Assembly (NCBI GenBank): GCA_046331245.1
Contig: JAXLRH010000001.1
Coordinates: 186,001-250,000, forward strand
DNA from: SSF14 sp046331245
GTDB lineage: Bacteria > Actinomycetota > Acidimicrobiia > Acidimicrobiales > Microtrichaceae
Direction: 5' to 3'
DNA length: 64,000 bases
Positions 25,040 to 32,492 of this stretch are shown here, in pieces. Below the pieces are notes generated by a model. That model searched no databases, was not told where the DNA came from, and worked only from the letters and a program-made list of their open reading frames with translations. The translations under genes were made by a program, and so were the position numbers. Position 1 is the first letter of the stretch, and each line of letters begins with the position of its first letter.

Positions 25040-25756
25040 TCAGCTCTTCGAGAAGACGAGCTTGATCTCGAGAAGGCCGTGGTCCTCGGTCTGCGCCGGG
25101 CCGAAGCTGGGGTTGTCGATGCCCCAGTCGGCGAACACCACGTCGTAGGTGCTGAGCGTGCTGATGGTGCTGCCGGTGCGCTTGGCGGTGATGTCGAGCT
25201 GCACCGAGCGCTTCTTGCCCCTGAGCGTCAGGTCTCCGGTGGCCTTGGCGGTGATCTCGGTGCCGTCGGCGGGGATGCTCCCGAGGTCGATGGGCTTCGT
25301 CAGCTCGAACGTGGCCTTGGGGAACTGCGACGTGTTCATGATGCGGTTCTGGAACTGGCCGTCGCGCTGGTTCGAGTCGCTCTTCATGGTGGTCAGGTCG
25401 ACGCTGAACGTCGCGTCGCTCACCGTGGTGCCGGCGATGGTCATCGAACCGGTGACCGCGTTGGTGCGCCCGACGCCCTCGGTGGACTGCCCGAACAGCA
25501 CCTCCTTGACCCGGTAGCCGACCACCGAATCGCTCGAGGCCTTCCAGGTGCCGTCGACGCCGTCCGCGGTGGCGGCCCCGCCAGCGGTCGTCGTGGTCGC
25601 CGACCCTCCCGACGCCGCAGTCGTGGTGGGGCCGGAGTCGAGCGTGAGCTTCTCCGGCGCGTCGTCCTTGATGACGTTGATGTACAGCCAGGTGCCACCG
25701 AAGGCGAGCACGATGAGGGCGACGACGATGCCGATGGCGATCTTGGCTTTGTTCAT
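25040..25756 (-). CDS. YceI-family protein, membrane-anchored
   Basis: A 238-residue protein. Residues 5-28 form a signal anchor (IAIGIVVALIVLAFGGTWLY), followed by a Thr/Ala/Gly linker and, from about residue 68, a YceI lipocalin-like barrel: GTWKASSDSVVGYRVKEV, SDATFSVDLTTMKSDSNQRD, NTSQFPKATFELTKPIDL and GDLTLRGKKRSVQLDITAK. YceI proteins bind polyisoprenoid or quinone-like lipids outside the cytoplasm. The gene is divergent from purA by 106 bases. Confidence 0.92.
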   Translation of the reverse strand: MNKAKIAIGIVVALIVLAFGGTWLYINVIKDDAPEKLTLDSGPTTTAASGGSATTTTAGGAATADGVDGTWKASSDSVVGYRVKEVLFGQSTEGVGRTNAVTGSMTIAGTTVSDATFSVDLTTMKSDSNQRDGQFQNRIMNTSQFPKATFELTKPIDLGSIPADGTEITAKATGDLTLRGKKRSVQLDITAKRTGSTISTLSTYDVVFADWGIDNPSFGPAQTEDHGLLEIKLVFSKS

Positions 25757-25862
25757 GGGGTGACAGTACCGATGGGGGATGGTTTCGGGATTGCCCTGCC
25801 GCTGTACGGGCTCTCAGGTTCCCGGGACTAGTGTCGGGCGGCGCAATTTCTCGGGAGGCGAC

Positions 25863-27146
25863 ATGGCGGCAACGATCGTTGTCGGGACCCAGTGGGGTGA
25901 CGAGGGCAAGGGCAAGTTCACCGACCTCATCGCCAAGGAGATGTCGATGGTGGTCCGCTACCAGGGCGGCCACAACGCGGGGCACACCCTCGTCGTCGAC
26001 GGAGAGTCGTTCGCGTTGCAGCTCGTCCCGTCGGGAGTGCTGTACGACCACATCGTCCCCGTCATCGGCAACGGCGTCGTGGTCGACCCGGTGGTGCTCC
26101 TCGCCGAGATGGACAAGCTCACGGCGAAGGGCGTCGACTGCTCGCGCCTCCGGGTGTCGGGCAACGCGCACGTGATCTTCCCCTACCACCAGGAGCTCGA
26201 CCGCCTCATCGAGCGGCACCTCGGCAAGAACAAGCTGGGCACCACCAAGCGCGGCATCGGCCCGACCTACGCCGACAAGGCCGCCCGCGTCGGCATCCGT
26301 CTGCAGGACATGCTCGACGAGAAGATCTTCCGCGAGAAGCTCGGCAACGTCGTCGCCGAGAAGAACCTCGTCCTGGCGAAGGTGTACAACCGCCTCGGCT
26401 TCGATGCCGACGAGCTTGCCGACCGATACCTCACCGAGGTCGTGCCCCGGTTGCGCCCGCACATCGCCGACACCGTGTCACTCGTGCACGAGGCGCTCGA
26501 GGCCGGTCAGCACGTGCTGTTCGAGGGCGCGCAGGCGACCTTCCTCGACATCGACCACGGCACGTACCCCTACGTCACCTCCTCGAATCCCGTCGCCGGC
26601 GGGGCGTGCGTGGGCGCCGGTGTGGGCCCCCGCCTCATCGACCGCGTGGTGGGCATCGCGAAGGCCTACGTCACCCGCGTCGGGTCGGGCCCGTTCCCCA
26701 CCGAGCTGTTCGACGAGACCGGTGACAAGTTGCGAGACATCGGTCGTGAGTTCGGCACCAACACCGGTCGGCCTCGCCGTTGCGGGTGGTTCGACGTGCC
26801 GATGATGCGCCAGGCGGTGCGTCTCAACTCGCTGTCGGAGATCGCTCTCACGAAGCTCGACATCATGGACACGTTCGACACCGTCAAGGTCTGCGTCGCG
26901 TACGACATCGGGGGCGAGCGGGTCGAGCACCTGCCGTACCACCAGTCGGACTTCCACGCCGCGGTGCCGATCTACGAGGAGCTCCCCGGCTGGAAGCAGG
27001 ACCTCTCCTCGTTCACCGAGCGCTCGCAGCTTCCGCAGGCCGCGCAGGACTACCTCGAGTTCCTCGAGGCCCAGGTGGGCGTCCCGATCACGCTCGTGGG
27101 CACGGGCCCCGGCCGCGATCAGTTCGTCCACTTCAGCGAGGTGTAG
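25863..27146 (+). CDS. purA: Adenylosuccinate synthetase
   Basis: PurA joins IMP and aspartate with GTP to form adenylosuccinate, the first step from IMP to AMP. The 427-residue protein has the usual GTP loop GTQWGDEGKGKFTDL, the IMP loop YQGGHNAGHTLVVDG, TTKRGIGPTYADKAAR, LFEGAQATFLDIDHGTYP and TGRPRRCGWFD. The start is the ATG preceded by GGGAGGCGAC. It is set apart from the main purine cluster by 12 kb. It converges with the TrkA gene (9 bases apart). Confidence 0.97.
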   Translation: MAATIVVGTQWGDEGKGKFTDLIAKEMSMVVRYQGGHNAGHTLVVDGESFALQLVPSGVLYDHIVPVIGNGVVVDPVVLLAEMDKLTAKGVDCSRLRVSGNAHVIFPYHQELDRLIERHLGKNKLGTTKRGIGPTYADKAARVGIRLQDMLDEKIFREKLGNVVAEKNLVLAKVYNRLGFDADELADRYLTEVVPRLRPHIADTVSLVHEALEAGQHVLFEGAQATFLDIDHGTYPYVTSSNPVAGGACVGAGVGPRLIDRVVGIAKAYVTRVGSGPFPTELFDETGDKLRDIGREFGTNTGRPRRCGWFDVPMMRQAVRLNSLSEIALTKLDIMDTFDTVKVCVAYDIGGERVEHLPYHQSDFHAAVPIYEELPGWKQDLSSFTERSQLPQAAQDYLEFLEAQVGVPITLVGTGPGRDQFVHFSEV

Positions 27147-27155
27147 CCCCCGGGC

Positions 27156-27830
27156 TCAGGCGGCGCCGACGAGGAGCTCGCGCACGCGGTGCTCGCTCTC
27201 GTTGGTGACGAGCACCAGCACCTCGTCGCCGTCCGCCAGCGCGGTGTCGCCGCGTGGCACCACGACCACGTTGTCGCGGACCACGGCGACCACCGTCGAG
27301 TCGCGCGGGAACTCGAGGTCGGCGATGGCGGTGCCGACGGCGGGGGAGCCCTCGGCGAGCGTGACCTCCGACAGGCGCACGCGCCCGCCCTCGAACGACA
27401 GCAGGCGGACGAGGCTGCCCACCGACACGGCTTCGTTCACCAGTGACGTGAGCAGGTGCGGCGTCGACACCGACACGTCGACGCCCCACGTCTCGTTGAA
27501 CATCCACTCGTTGTCGGGGTTGTTCACGCGTGCGATCACGCGGGGCACGCCGAACTCCTGCTTGCACAGCAGCGACACGACGAGGTTGTCCTCGTCGTCG
27601 CCGGTGACGGCCACCACGACGTCGGCCGACTCCGGCTTCGCCGCGGTGAGCGCCTCGACCTCGCACCCGTCGGCGTGACGCCACTCGGCGCCGGCCGCGG
27701 CGGCGGTGTCGCCGGCCTCGGCGATGCGCGCGGCGTCGTGCTCGAGGATGAGCACCTCGTGGCCGGCGGCGACGAGCTCCGACGCGATGAACGTCCCGAC
27801 CTTCCCTCCACCGACGGCGATGACCCGCAT
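27156..27830 (-). CDS. TrkA-type potassium channel/transport regulatory protein (second of pair)
   Basis: A 224-residue RCK protein: a Rossmann NAD(H)-binding half (MRVIAVGGGKVGTFIASEL, then Asp/Glu at LILEHD) and a C-terminal TrkA_C half (RVRLSEVTLAEGSPAVG, then GDEVLVLV). Such proteins sit on the cytoplasmic face of potassium channels or transporters and gate them by nucleotide, ATP/ADP or cyclic di-AMP. Its ATG overlaps the stop of the other TrkA gene (TGATG), so the pair is probably made 1:1. This mirrors the mycobacterial ceoB-ceoC pair. Confidence 0.9.
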   Translation of the reverse strand: MRVIAVGGGKVGTFIASELVAAGHEVLILEHDAARIAEAGDTAAAAGAEWRHADGCEVEALTAAKPESADVVVAVTGDDEDNLVVSLLCKQEFGVPRVIARVNNPDNEWMFNETWGVDVSVSTPHLLTSLVNEAVSVGSLVRLLSFEGGRVRLSEVTLAEGSPAVGTAIADLEFPRDSTVVAVVRDNVVVVPRGDTALADGDEVLVLVTNESEHRVRELLVGAA

Positions 27831-28501
27831 CAGTGATGACCTCCTGCAACCGGGACGAGCGTGAACGCCTCGTCGAACGAATGGACGGCGTCGCTCGGGA
27901 CGGCGACCCACACGACGTCGCCGTCCTGCAGCGCCTGCGTCGTCTCGGCGAGGGTGGCCGAGCCGAGGCGGCTGAGCGAGATGACCCGCCCGCCGCACGT
28001 CGACTCGAGATCGGAGATGCGTCGACCGGCCCAGTGCGACGGCACCGGCCGCTCGATGACCGACACCGCGGCGGTGGGGTCGACCCACACCGGCGCGGCG
28101 GCGTCGGGGAGGAGCCGTCGCATCACGCGGTCGGTGGTCCACTGCACGGTGGCGATGGTGGGGATGCCGAGTCGCTCGTAGATGGCGGCACGGTGGGGGT
28201 CGTAGATGCGGGCGGCGACGCGCTCGACGCCGAAGGCCTCACGAGCGACCCGTGCGACGAGGATGTTGGAGTTGTCGCCGCTGGTGACTGCGGCGAGGGC
28301 GTCGGCACGGTCGATGCCGGCCGCCATCAGCCGCTCGCGGTCGAAGCCGACGCCCACGACGGTGGTCCCGGTGAAGCCGTCCGGCAGCTTCGCGAACGCC
28401 TCGGCACGACGGTCGATGACGCCGACGGTGTGCCCGTCGGCCGTGAGTTGTTGAGCGAGACCCGATCCGACCCGGCCGCACCCTACGACGACGAAATGCA
28501 T
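27830..28501 (-). CDS. TrkA-type potassium transport regulatory protein (first of pair)
   Basis: A 223-residue RCK protein beginning with MHFVVVGCGRVGSGLAQQL, the GxGxxG nucleotide loop, and continuing with TSGDNSNILVARVAREAFG. The C-terminal half (SHWAGRRISDLEST, then GDVVWVAV) is a TrkA_C domain. The start chosen is the ATG directly before the nucleotide loop; the open frame upstream lacks any domain and covers the divergent promoter. It faces the permease-OB gene across 148 bases, which suggests that the two transcription units are regulated together and act in one potassium transport system. Confidence 0.9.
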   Translation of the reverse strand: MHFVVVGCGRVGSGLAQQLTADGHTVGVIDRRAEAFAKLPDGFTGTTVVGVGFDRERLMAAGIDRADALAAVTSGDNSNILVARVAREAFGVERVAARIYDPHRAAIYERLGIPTIATVQWTTDRVMRRLLPDAAAPVWVDPTAAVSVIERPVPSHWAGRRISDLESTCGGRVISLSRLGSATLAETTQALQDGDVVWVAVPSDAVHSFDEAFTLVPVAGGHH

Positions 28502-28590
28502 TCCGACTGCTCCTGTCACTGCTGCTGGCACACCGATGTGTCGCCTCGGTCGCACCATACGAGTGGCCCTGCGAGCCGGATAGGAGTGCG

Positions 28591-28610
28591 GCGTAAAGAT
28601 CGCATCAAGG
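28591..28610 (+). promoter_or_regulatory. Direct repeat GCGTAAAGA / GCATCAAGG, candidate KdpE-like site
   Basis: Two 9-base half-sites, 28591-28599 and 28602-28610, start 11 bases apart, the spacing of OmpR/PhoB-family sites. They lie 40-59 bases upstream of the permease-OB start and resemble the GCGTCAAGA repeat upstream of the kdp operon at 56139-56168. The regulator identity is inference. Confidence 0.4.
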
Positions 28611-28649
28611 CCATCGATTTCGGAATCGTCGAGGTGTTGACTCCGACTC

Positions 28650-31049
28650 GTGACACTCGATACCACCGTCCATCAGCCCGACCCGGAGGCCGCCGCACCT
28701 GCGGGCGGAGCAACCGCTCCCCGGCGCGCGACTCGTCGCACCGACCACCTCGTCGAGGTGCCCGAGTCGTTCGGCTACCGGCTCAAGTCGAAGGTGCTCG
28801 GCAAGCCGCTGCCCACCGAGGCGCTGGAGCACGAGCGCCTCGGCATCCCGGTGGCGCTGGCCGTGTTCAGCTCGGACTGCCTGTCGTCGTCGGCCTATGC
28901 GACGGAGGAGATCCTCCGCGTGCTCTGGGTGTCGATCGGGGTGCTGGCGTTCTCGATGATCGTGCCCATCACGATCGCGATGATCGGCGTCCTGTTCTTC
29001 CTGATCCTCAGCTACCGGGAGACGATCCGCGAGTACCCGACGGCGGGCGGCGCCTACATGGTGACCCGCGACAACTTCGGCATCATGCCGGCGCAGGTCG
29101 CCGGCGTGTCGCTGCTCACCGACTACATCCTCACCGTGGCGGTGTCGACGGCCGCCGGCACGGCGGCGCTGGTGTCGTTCTTCCCGTCGCTCGAGAGCTA
29201 CAGCCTCCTCATCGCGCTGGGGTTCGTCGCGTTGATCGCGTTCGGCAACCTCAAGGGTGTGAAGGAGTCCGGCTTCGCGTTCGCGATCCCGACGTACTTC
29301 TTCATCGGGATCATGTTCCTGATGCTGATCGTGGGCGCGGTGAAGGGCCTCAACGGCGACCTCCACCCGATCACCGACCTGCCGAAGGGGCAGTTGAAGC
29401 CGGGCACCCACGGCGTGAAGGACGCGTTCTTCTTCGGCGCCACCCTCTACGTCGTGCTGCACGCGTTCGCCTCGGGCGGCACCGCGGTGACGGGGGTCGA
29501 GGCGATCTCGAACGGCGTGACGGCCTTCAAGAAGCCCGAGTGGAAGAACGCCCGCAAGGCGCTCGTCATCATGGGTTCGACGCTGGCCGTGCTGTTCTTC
29601 GGCCTGTCGTGGATCGCCTCGAAGATCCATCCGGTGCCCACGGAGTCCGGCATCCCCACGGTGATCGCCCAGGTGGGCAAGTCGATCTTCGGCGGCGGGC
29701 CGCTGTACGCGCTGCTGCAGGCGGGCACGGTGCTGATCCTCGTGCTGGCGGCGAACACGAGCTTCGCCGACTTCCCCCGCCTCGCCAGCTTCCACGCCGG
29801 CGACAACTTCATGCCGAAGCAGCTCACGAAGCGGGGTCACCGCCTCGTGTTCTCGAACGGCATCCTCATGCTCGCCATCACGGCGGCGATCCTCCTGGTC
29901 GTCACCGATGCCAAGGTCGAGCGCCTCATCCCGCTCTACGCCATCGGCGTGTTCACCAGCTTCACGATGAGCCAGGCCGGCATGGCCCGCCACCACCTGA
30001 CCAAGAAGGAGAAGGGTTGGCAGAAGGGCATCTTCGTCAACGGGTTCGGCGCGGTGCTCTCGCTCGTCGTCGACATCATCTTCCTGATCACCAAGTTCAC
30101 GCACGGGGCGTGGGTGATCCTCTTGATCGTCCCGGCGATGGTCTACGGGCTGAGCCGCCTCAACAAGCAGTACGTGTCGGAGGAGATCGAGCTGGAGCGT
30201 GACGCCCCGACGCTGGCGACGGCGCCGACCATGCGTCGTCACGTGGCGCTCGTGATGGTCGACTCGCTCGACGTCGCGTCGGCCCGGGCCCTGCAGTACG
30301 CCCGCACGCTCCACCCGGATCAGCTGCGCGCCGTCCACCTCGACCTCGATCCGATCCGCACGCAGGACCTCACCGAGGCCTGGGGGCGCCTCGGCTTCGA
30401 GCACTTCCCGCTCGACGTGGTGGAGTGCCCCGATCGCCGTCCCGATCGCGTGACCGCCGAGATCGTCGCCCGCGAGCTGCTCGACGGCCAGACCGAGGTG
30501 ACGGTGCTGCTGCCCCGACGCGAGTACCCGCGAGCGTGGCAGCGCCTGTTCCACGACCACACCGCCGACCAGATCGCCAAGCCGCTCACGGGCATGGCGC
30601 ACTGCAACGTGACGATCGTGCCGTTCCACATGGGAGCGACCGAGGTGTCGCTGGCCGGCTCGACCGACGAGGACGCGAGCCCGAACGGTGCGACCGCCGG
30701 GAGCGGTCGCTCGCGTCGCTCCGGGGGCACCACCACCGCCCCGCGGGCCGGCATCGACCTCGGCACGTTCGCCTTCCCGACCGATCGCACGCCGATCGCC
30801 GACCTGCAGCCGCAGCACCGGGCCCGGGTCGCGGGCAAGGTGTACGCGGTGCGGGTGCAGCCTCGGGCCGGCACGCCGACGTTCGAGCTCACGCTCGTGG
30901 ACGAGTCCGGCTCGCTCACCGTGGCGTTCTTCGTCAGACGCTCGCTCCCCGGCGTCGTCGCCGGTACCCGCGTCGCGGTCGAGGGCGTGGTGAGCGAGCG
31001 CGGCGGCCGACTCGCGATGCTCAATCCGGCGTACGAGATCCTGTTGTGA
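28650..31049 (+). CDS. KimA-like APC-superfamily potassium permease fused to OB-fold domain
   Basis: A 799-residue protein in three parts. Residues about 50-500 hold some 12 membrane helices of the amino acid permease superfamily, KimA/KUP-like: LAVFSSDCLSSSAYATEEIL, REYPTAGGAYMVTRDNFG, AFASGGTAVTGVEAISNG and LAANTSFADFPRLASFHAG. Residues about 520-660 form a cytosolic Rossmann-like domain as in KimA (RRHVALVMVDSLDVAS). Residues about 717-799 are an OB fold (RVAGKVYAVRVQPRAG, TFELTLVDESGSLTVAFF), not usual in such permeases. KimA is a proton-coupled high-affinity potassium importer inhibited by cyclic di-AMP. Annotation pipelines often say amino acid permease. Start is GTG after a GAGGTG site; neighbours are TrkA proteins. 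Confidence 0.85.
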   Translation: MTLDTTVHQPDPEAAAPAGGATAPRRATRRTDHLVEVPESFGYRLKSKVLGKPLPTEALEHERLGIPVALAVFSSDCLSSSAYATEEILRVLWVSIGVLAFSMIVPITIAMIGVLFFLILSYRETIREYPTAGGAYMVTRDNFGIMPAQVAGVSLLTDYILTVAVSTAAGTAALVSFFPSLESYSLLIALGFVALIAFGNLKGVKESGFAFAIPTYFFIGIMFLMLIVGAVKGLNGDLHPITDLPKGQLKPGTHGVKDAFFFGATLYVVLHAFASGGTAVTGVEAISNGVTAFKKPEWKNARKALVIMGSTLAVLFFGLSWIASKIHPVPTESGIPTVIAQVGKSIFGGGPLYALLQAGTVLILVLAANTSFADFPRLASFHAGDNFMPKQLTKRGHRLVFSNGILMLAITAAILLVVTDAKVERLIPLYAIGVFTSFTMSQAGMARHHLTKKEKGWQKGIFVNGFGAVLSLVVDIIFLITKFTHGAWVILLIVPAMVYGLSRLNKQYVSEEIELERDAPTLATAPTMRRHVALVMVDSLDVASARALQYARTLHPDQLRAVHLDLDPIRTQDLTEAWGRLGFEHFPLDVVECPDRRPDRVTAEIVARELLDGQTEVTVLLPRREYPRAWQRLFHDHTADQIAKPLTGMAHCNVTIVPFHMGATEVSLAGSTDEDASPNGATAGSGRSRRSGGTTTAPRAGIDLGTFAFPTDRTPIADLQPQHRARVAGKVYAVRVQPRAGTPTFELTLVDESGSLTVAFFVRRSLPGVVAGTRVAVEGVVSERGGRLAMLNPAYEILL

Positions 31050-31813
31050 CGGCGCTCGCCCATCGGTCGCGCACCCGGCTGCTGGTGGCGCTCGGGCCGC
31101 TCGCGGCCATCGTCGCCGCTGCGGCGCTCGTGCCGGTGCGTGGCATGATCGGCAACTCGAACGTGGCGCTCGCGTTGGCCGTCGTCGTCGTGAGCGTGGG
31201 GGCGTTGGGCGGACGACTGCCCGCCACCGTCACCTCGGTGGTCGCTGCGGCGGCCTTCAACGTGTGGCACACGCGGCCGTACCTCAGCTTCAAGATCGAC
31301 AGCCGCAGCGACGTCATCACCACCGTGATGCTCGTCGTGATGGGCGTGGTGTCGGGGCTGGTCACCGAGCACGGGTGGCGATCGCGCGACCGGGCGCTGC
31401 TCCGGGTCGAGCAACTCGACCGCATCCACCGGATCGCCGAGCTCGCGGTGGCCGCCGACGACGCGACGGCGGTGTGGCCGACGGTGCGGGACACGTTGTG
31501 CCAGGAGCTCCACCTCGGATCGTGCTGGTTCGAGCCGGACGAGACCGAGGGCCTCACGTTCCCCGAGCTGGCCCACAACGGGACGCTGCAGCCGACGCGC
31601 GAGCCGATCCGGGCGACGCCCGGCGGCTACGAGCTCCCGCCGAACGGCGTCGAGCTGGCGGTGACCGGCGCGGGCAAGCGGCTCGGTCGTCTCGTGATGC
31701 TGCCCGATCCGGGCCACGCGCTGTCGCTCGTCGACCGTCGCTTCGCCATCGCGATCGCGAACCAGTTCGCGCTCGTGGCGGCGCGGAGCGTCAGCCTTCC
31801 GCCGCTCTGGTGA
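31046..31813 (+). CDS. DUF4118 membrane sensor-like protein without kinase domain
   Basis: A 255-residue protein with four membrane helices at about residues 12-110 (LVALGPLAAIVAAAALVPV, then NVALALAVVVVSVGALGG), like the DUF4118 block of KdpD, with the KdpD-like WHTRPYLSF after helix two. Residues about 125-250 look like a GAF domain (RIHRIAELAVAADD, LGRLVMLPDPGHAL, FAIAIANQFALVAA). No His-kinase or ATPase part follows. Start is GTG overlapping the stop of the permease gene (GTGA), so it is co-translated with a potassium transporter. The 3' end overlaps kdpE by 23 bases, tail to tail. Confidence 0.8.
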   Translation: MTALAHRSRTRLLVALGPLAAIVAAAALVPVRGMIGNSNVALALAVVVVSVGALGGRLPATVTSVVAAAAFNVWHTRPYLSFKIDSRSDVITTVMLVVMGVVSGLVTEHGWRSRDRALLRVEQLDRIHRIAELAVAADDATAVWPTVRDTLCQELHLGSCWFEPDETEGLTFPELAHNGTLQPTREPIRATPGGYELPPNGVELAVTGAGKRLGRLVMLPDPGHALSLVDRRFAIAIANQFALVAARSVSLPPLW

Positions 31814-32492
31814 CGAGTCGGTACCCACGGCCGGGCTCGGTGAGGAAGTGGCGCGGGTTCGCCGGGTCGTCCTCGAGCTTGCGCCGGATCTGCGCCATGT
31901 AGACGCGCAGGTAGTGCGCCTCGTCCTCGTAGGCGGGCCCCCACACCTCCTGCAGCAGCTGCCGCTGCGACACGAGGCGGCCCTGGTGGCGGGCCAGCAC
32001 CTCGATCATGTGCCATTCGGTGGGCGTGAGCTTCACCTCGACGCCGTCACGGGTGACCGTGCGCGCCAGGAGGTCGACGGTGAAGCTGTCGGTCCGTACG
32101 ACGGGTTCGGCGCCGGGCGGCACGTCGATGCGACGCAGCGCGGCTCGGATGCGGGCGAGCAGCTCGTCGATGCCGAAGGGCTTCGTGACGTAGTCGTCGG
32201 CTCCGGCGTCGAGGGCCGCGACCTTGTCGCGCTCGGCGTCGCGTGCCGAGAGGACGATGATCGGCACCGGGTTCCAGGCGCGGACCGCCCGGATGACCTC
32301 CACGCCGCTCATCCCGGGAAGGCCGAGATCGAGCACCACGAGGTCGGGCAGGTCGCGCGACACCGCCTCGATCGCGTGCTCGCCGGTGCCGACCACCTCG
32401 ACCTCGTAGCCGAGCGCCGTGAGGTTCACCTCGAGCGCGCGCCGCAGGGCGGCCTCGTCGTCGACCACCAGCACCCGCCAGGCGTCATGCAT
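31791..32492 (-). CDS. kdpE: KdpE-like response regulator (OmpR/PhoB family)
   Basis: A 233-residue response regulator. Receiver: VLVVDDEAALRRALEVN, phospho-acceptor Asp in LVVLDLGLPGMSGVE, Thr/Ser switch in IIVLSARDAE, Lys in DDYVTKPFG. DNA-binding winged helix from about residue 135: VKLTPTEWHMIEVLARHQG, SQRQLLQEVWGPAY and RKLEDDPANPRHFLTEPGRG, close to KdpE of other actinobacteria. It overlaps the end of kdpD by 8 bases. This is one of two KdpE copies in the window; the other follows kdpFABC. Its kinase partner is frame-shifted. Confidence 0.92.
   Translation of the reverse strand: MHDAWRVLVVDDEAALRRALEVNLTALGYEVEVVGTGEHAIEAVSRDLPDLVVLDLGLPGMSGVEVIRAVRAWNPVPIIVLSARDAERDKVAALDAGADDYVTKPFGIDELLARIRAALRRIDVPPGAEPVVRTDSFTVDLLARTVTRDGVEVKLTPTEWHMIEVLARHQGRLVSQRQLLQEVWGPAYEDEAHYLRVYMAQIRRKLEDDPANPRHFLTEPGRGYRLVTRAAEG

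Noticed and set aside
28502..28649. Possible cyclic di-AMP (ydaO-type) riboswitch before the KimA-like gene
   Set aside because: The 148-base gap shows no recognisable conserved pseudoknot or long helices; only a short direct repeat was supported.
28605..30818. 737-codon minus-strand frame opposite the permease-OB gene
   Set aside because: His/Arg/Glu-rich composition with no domain, typical of high-GC antisense frames.
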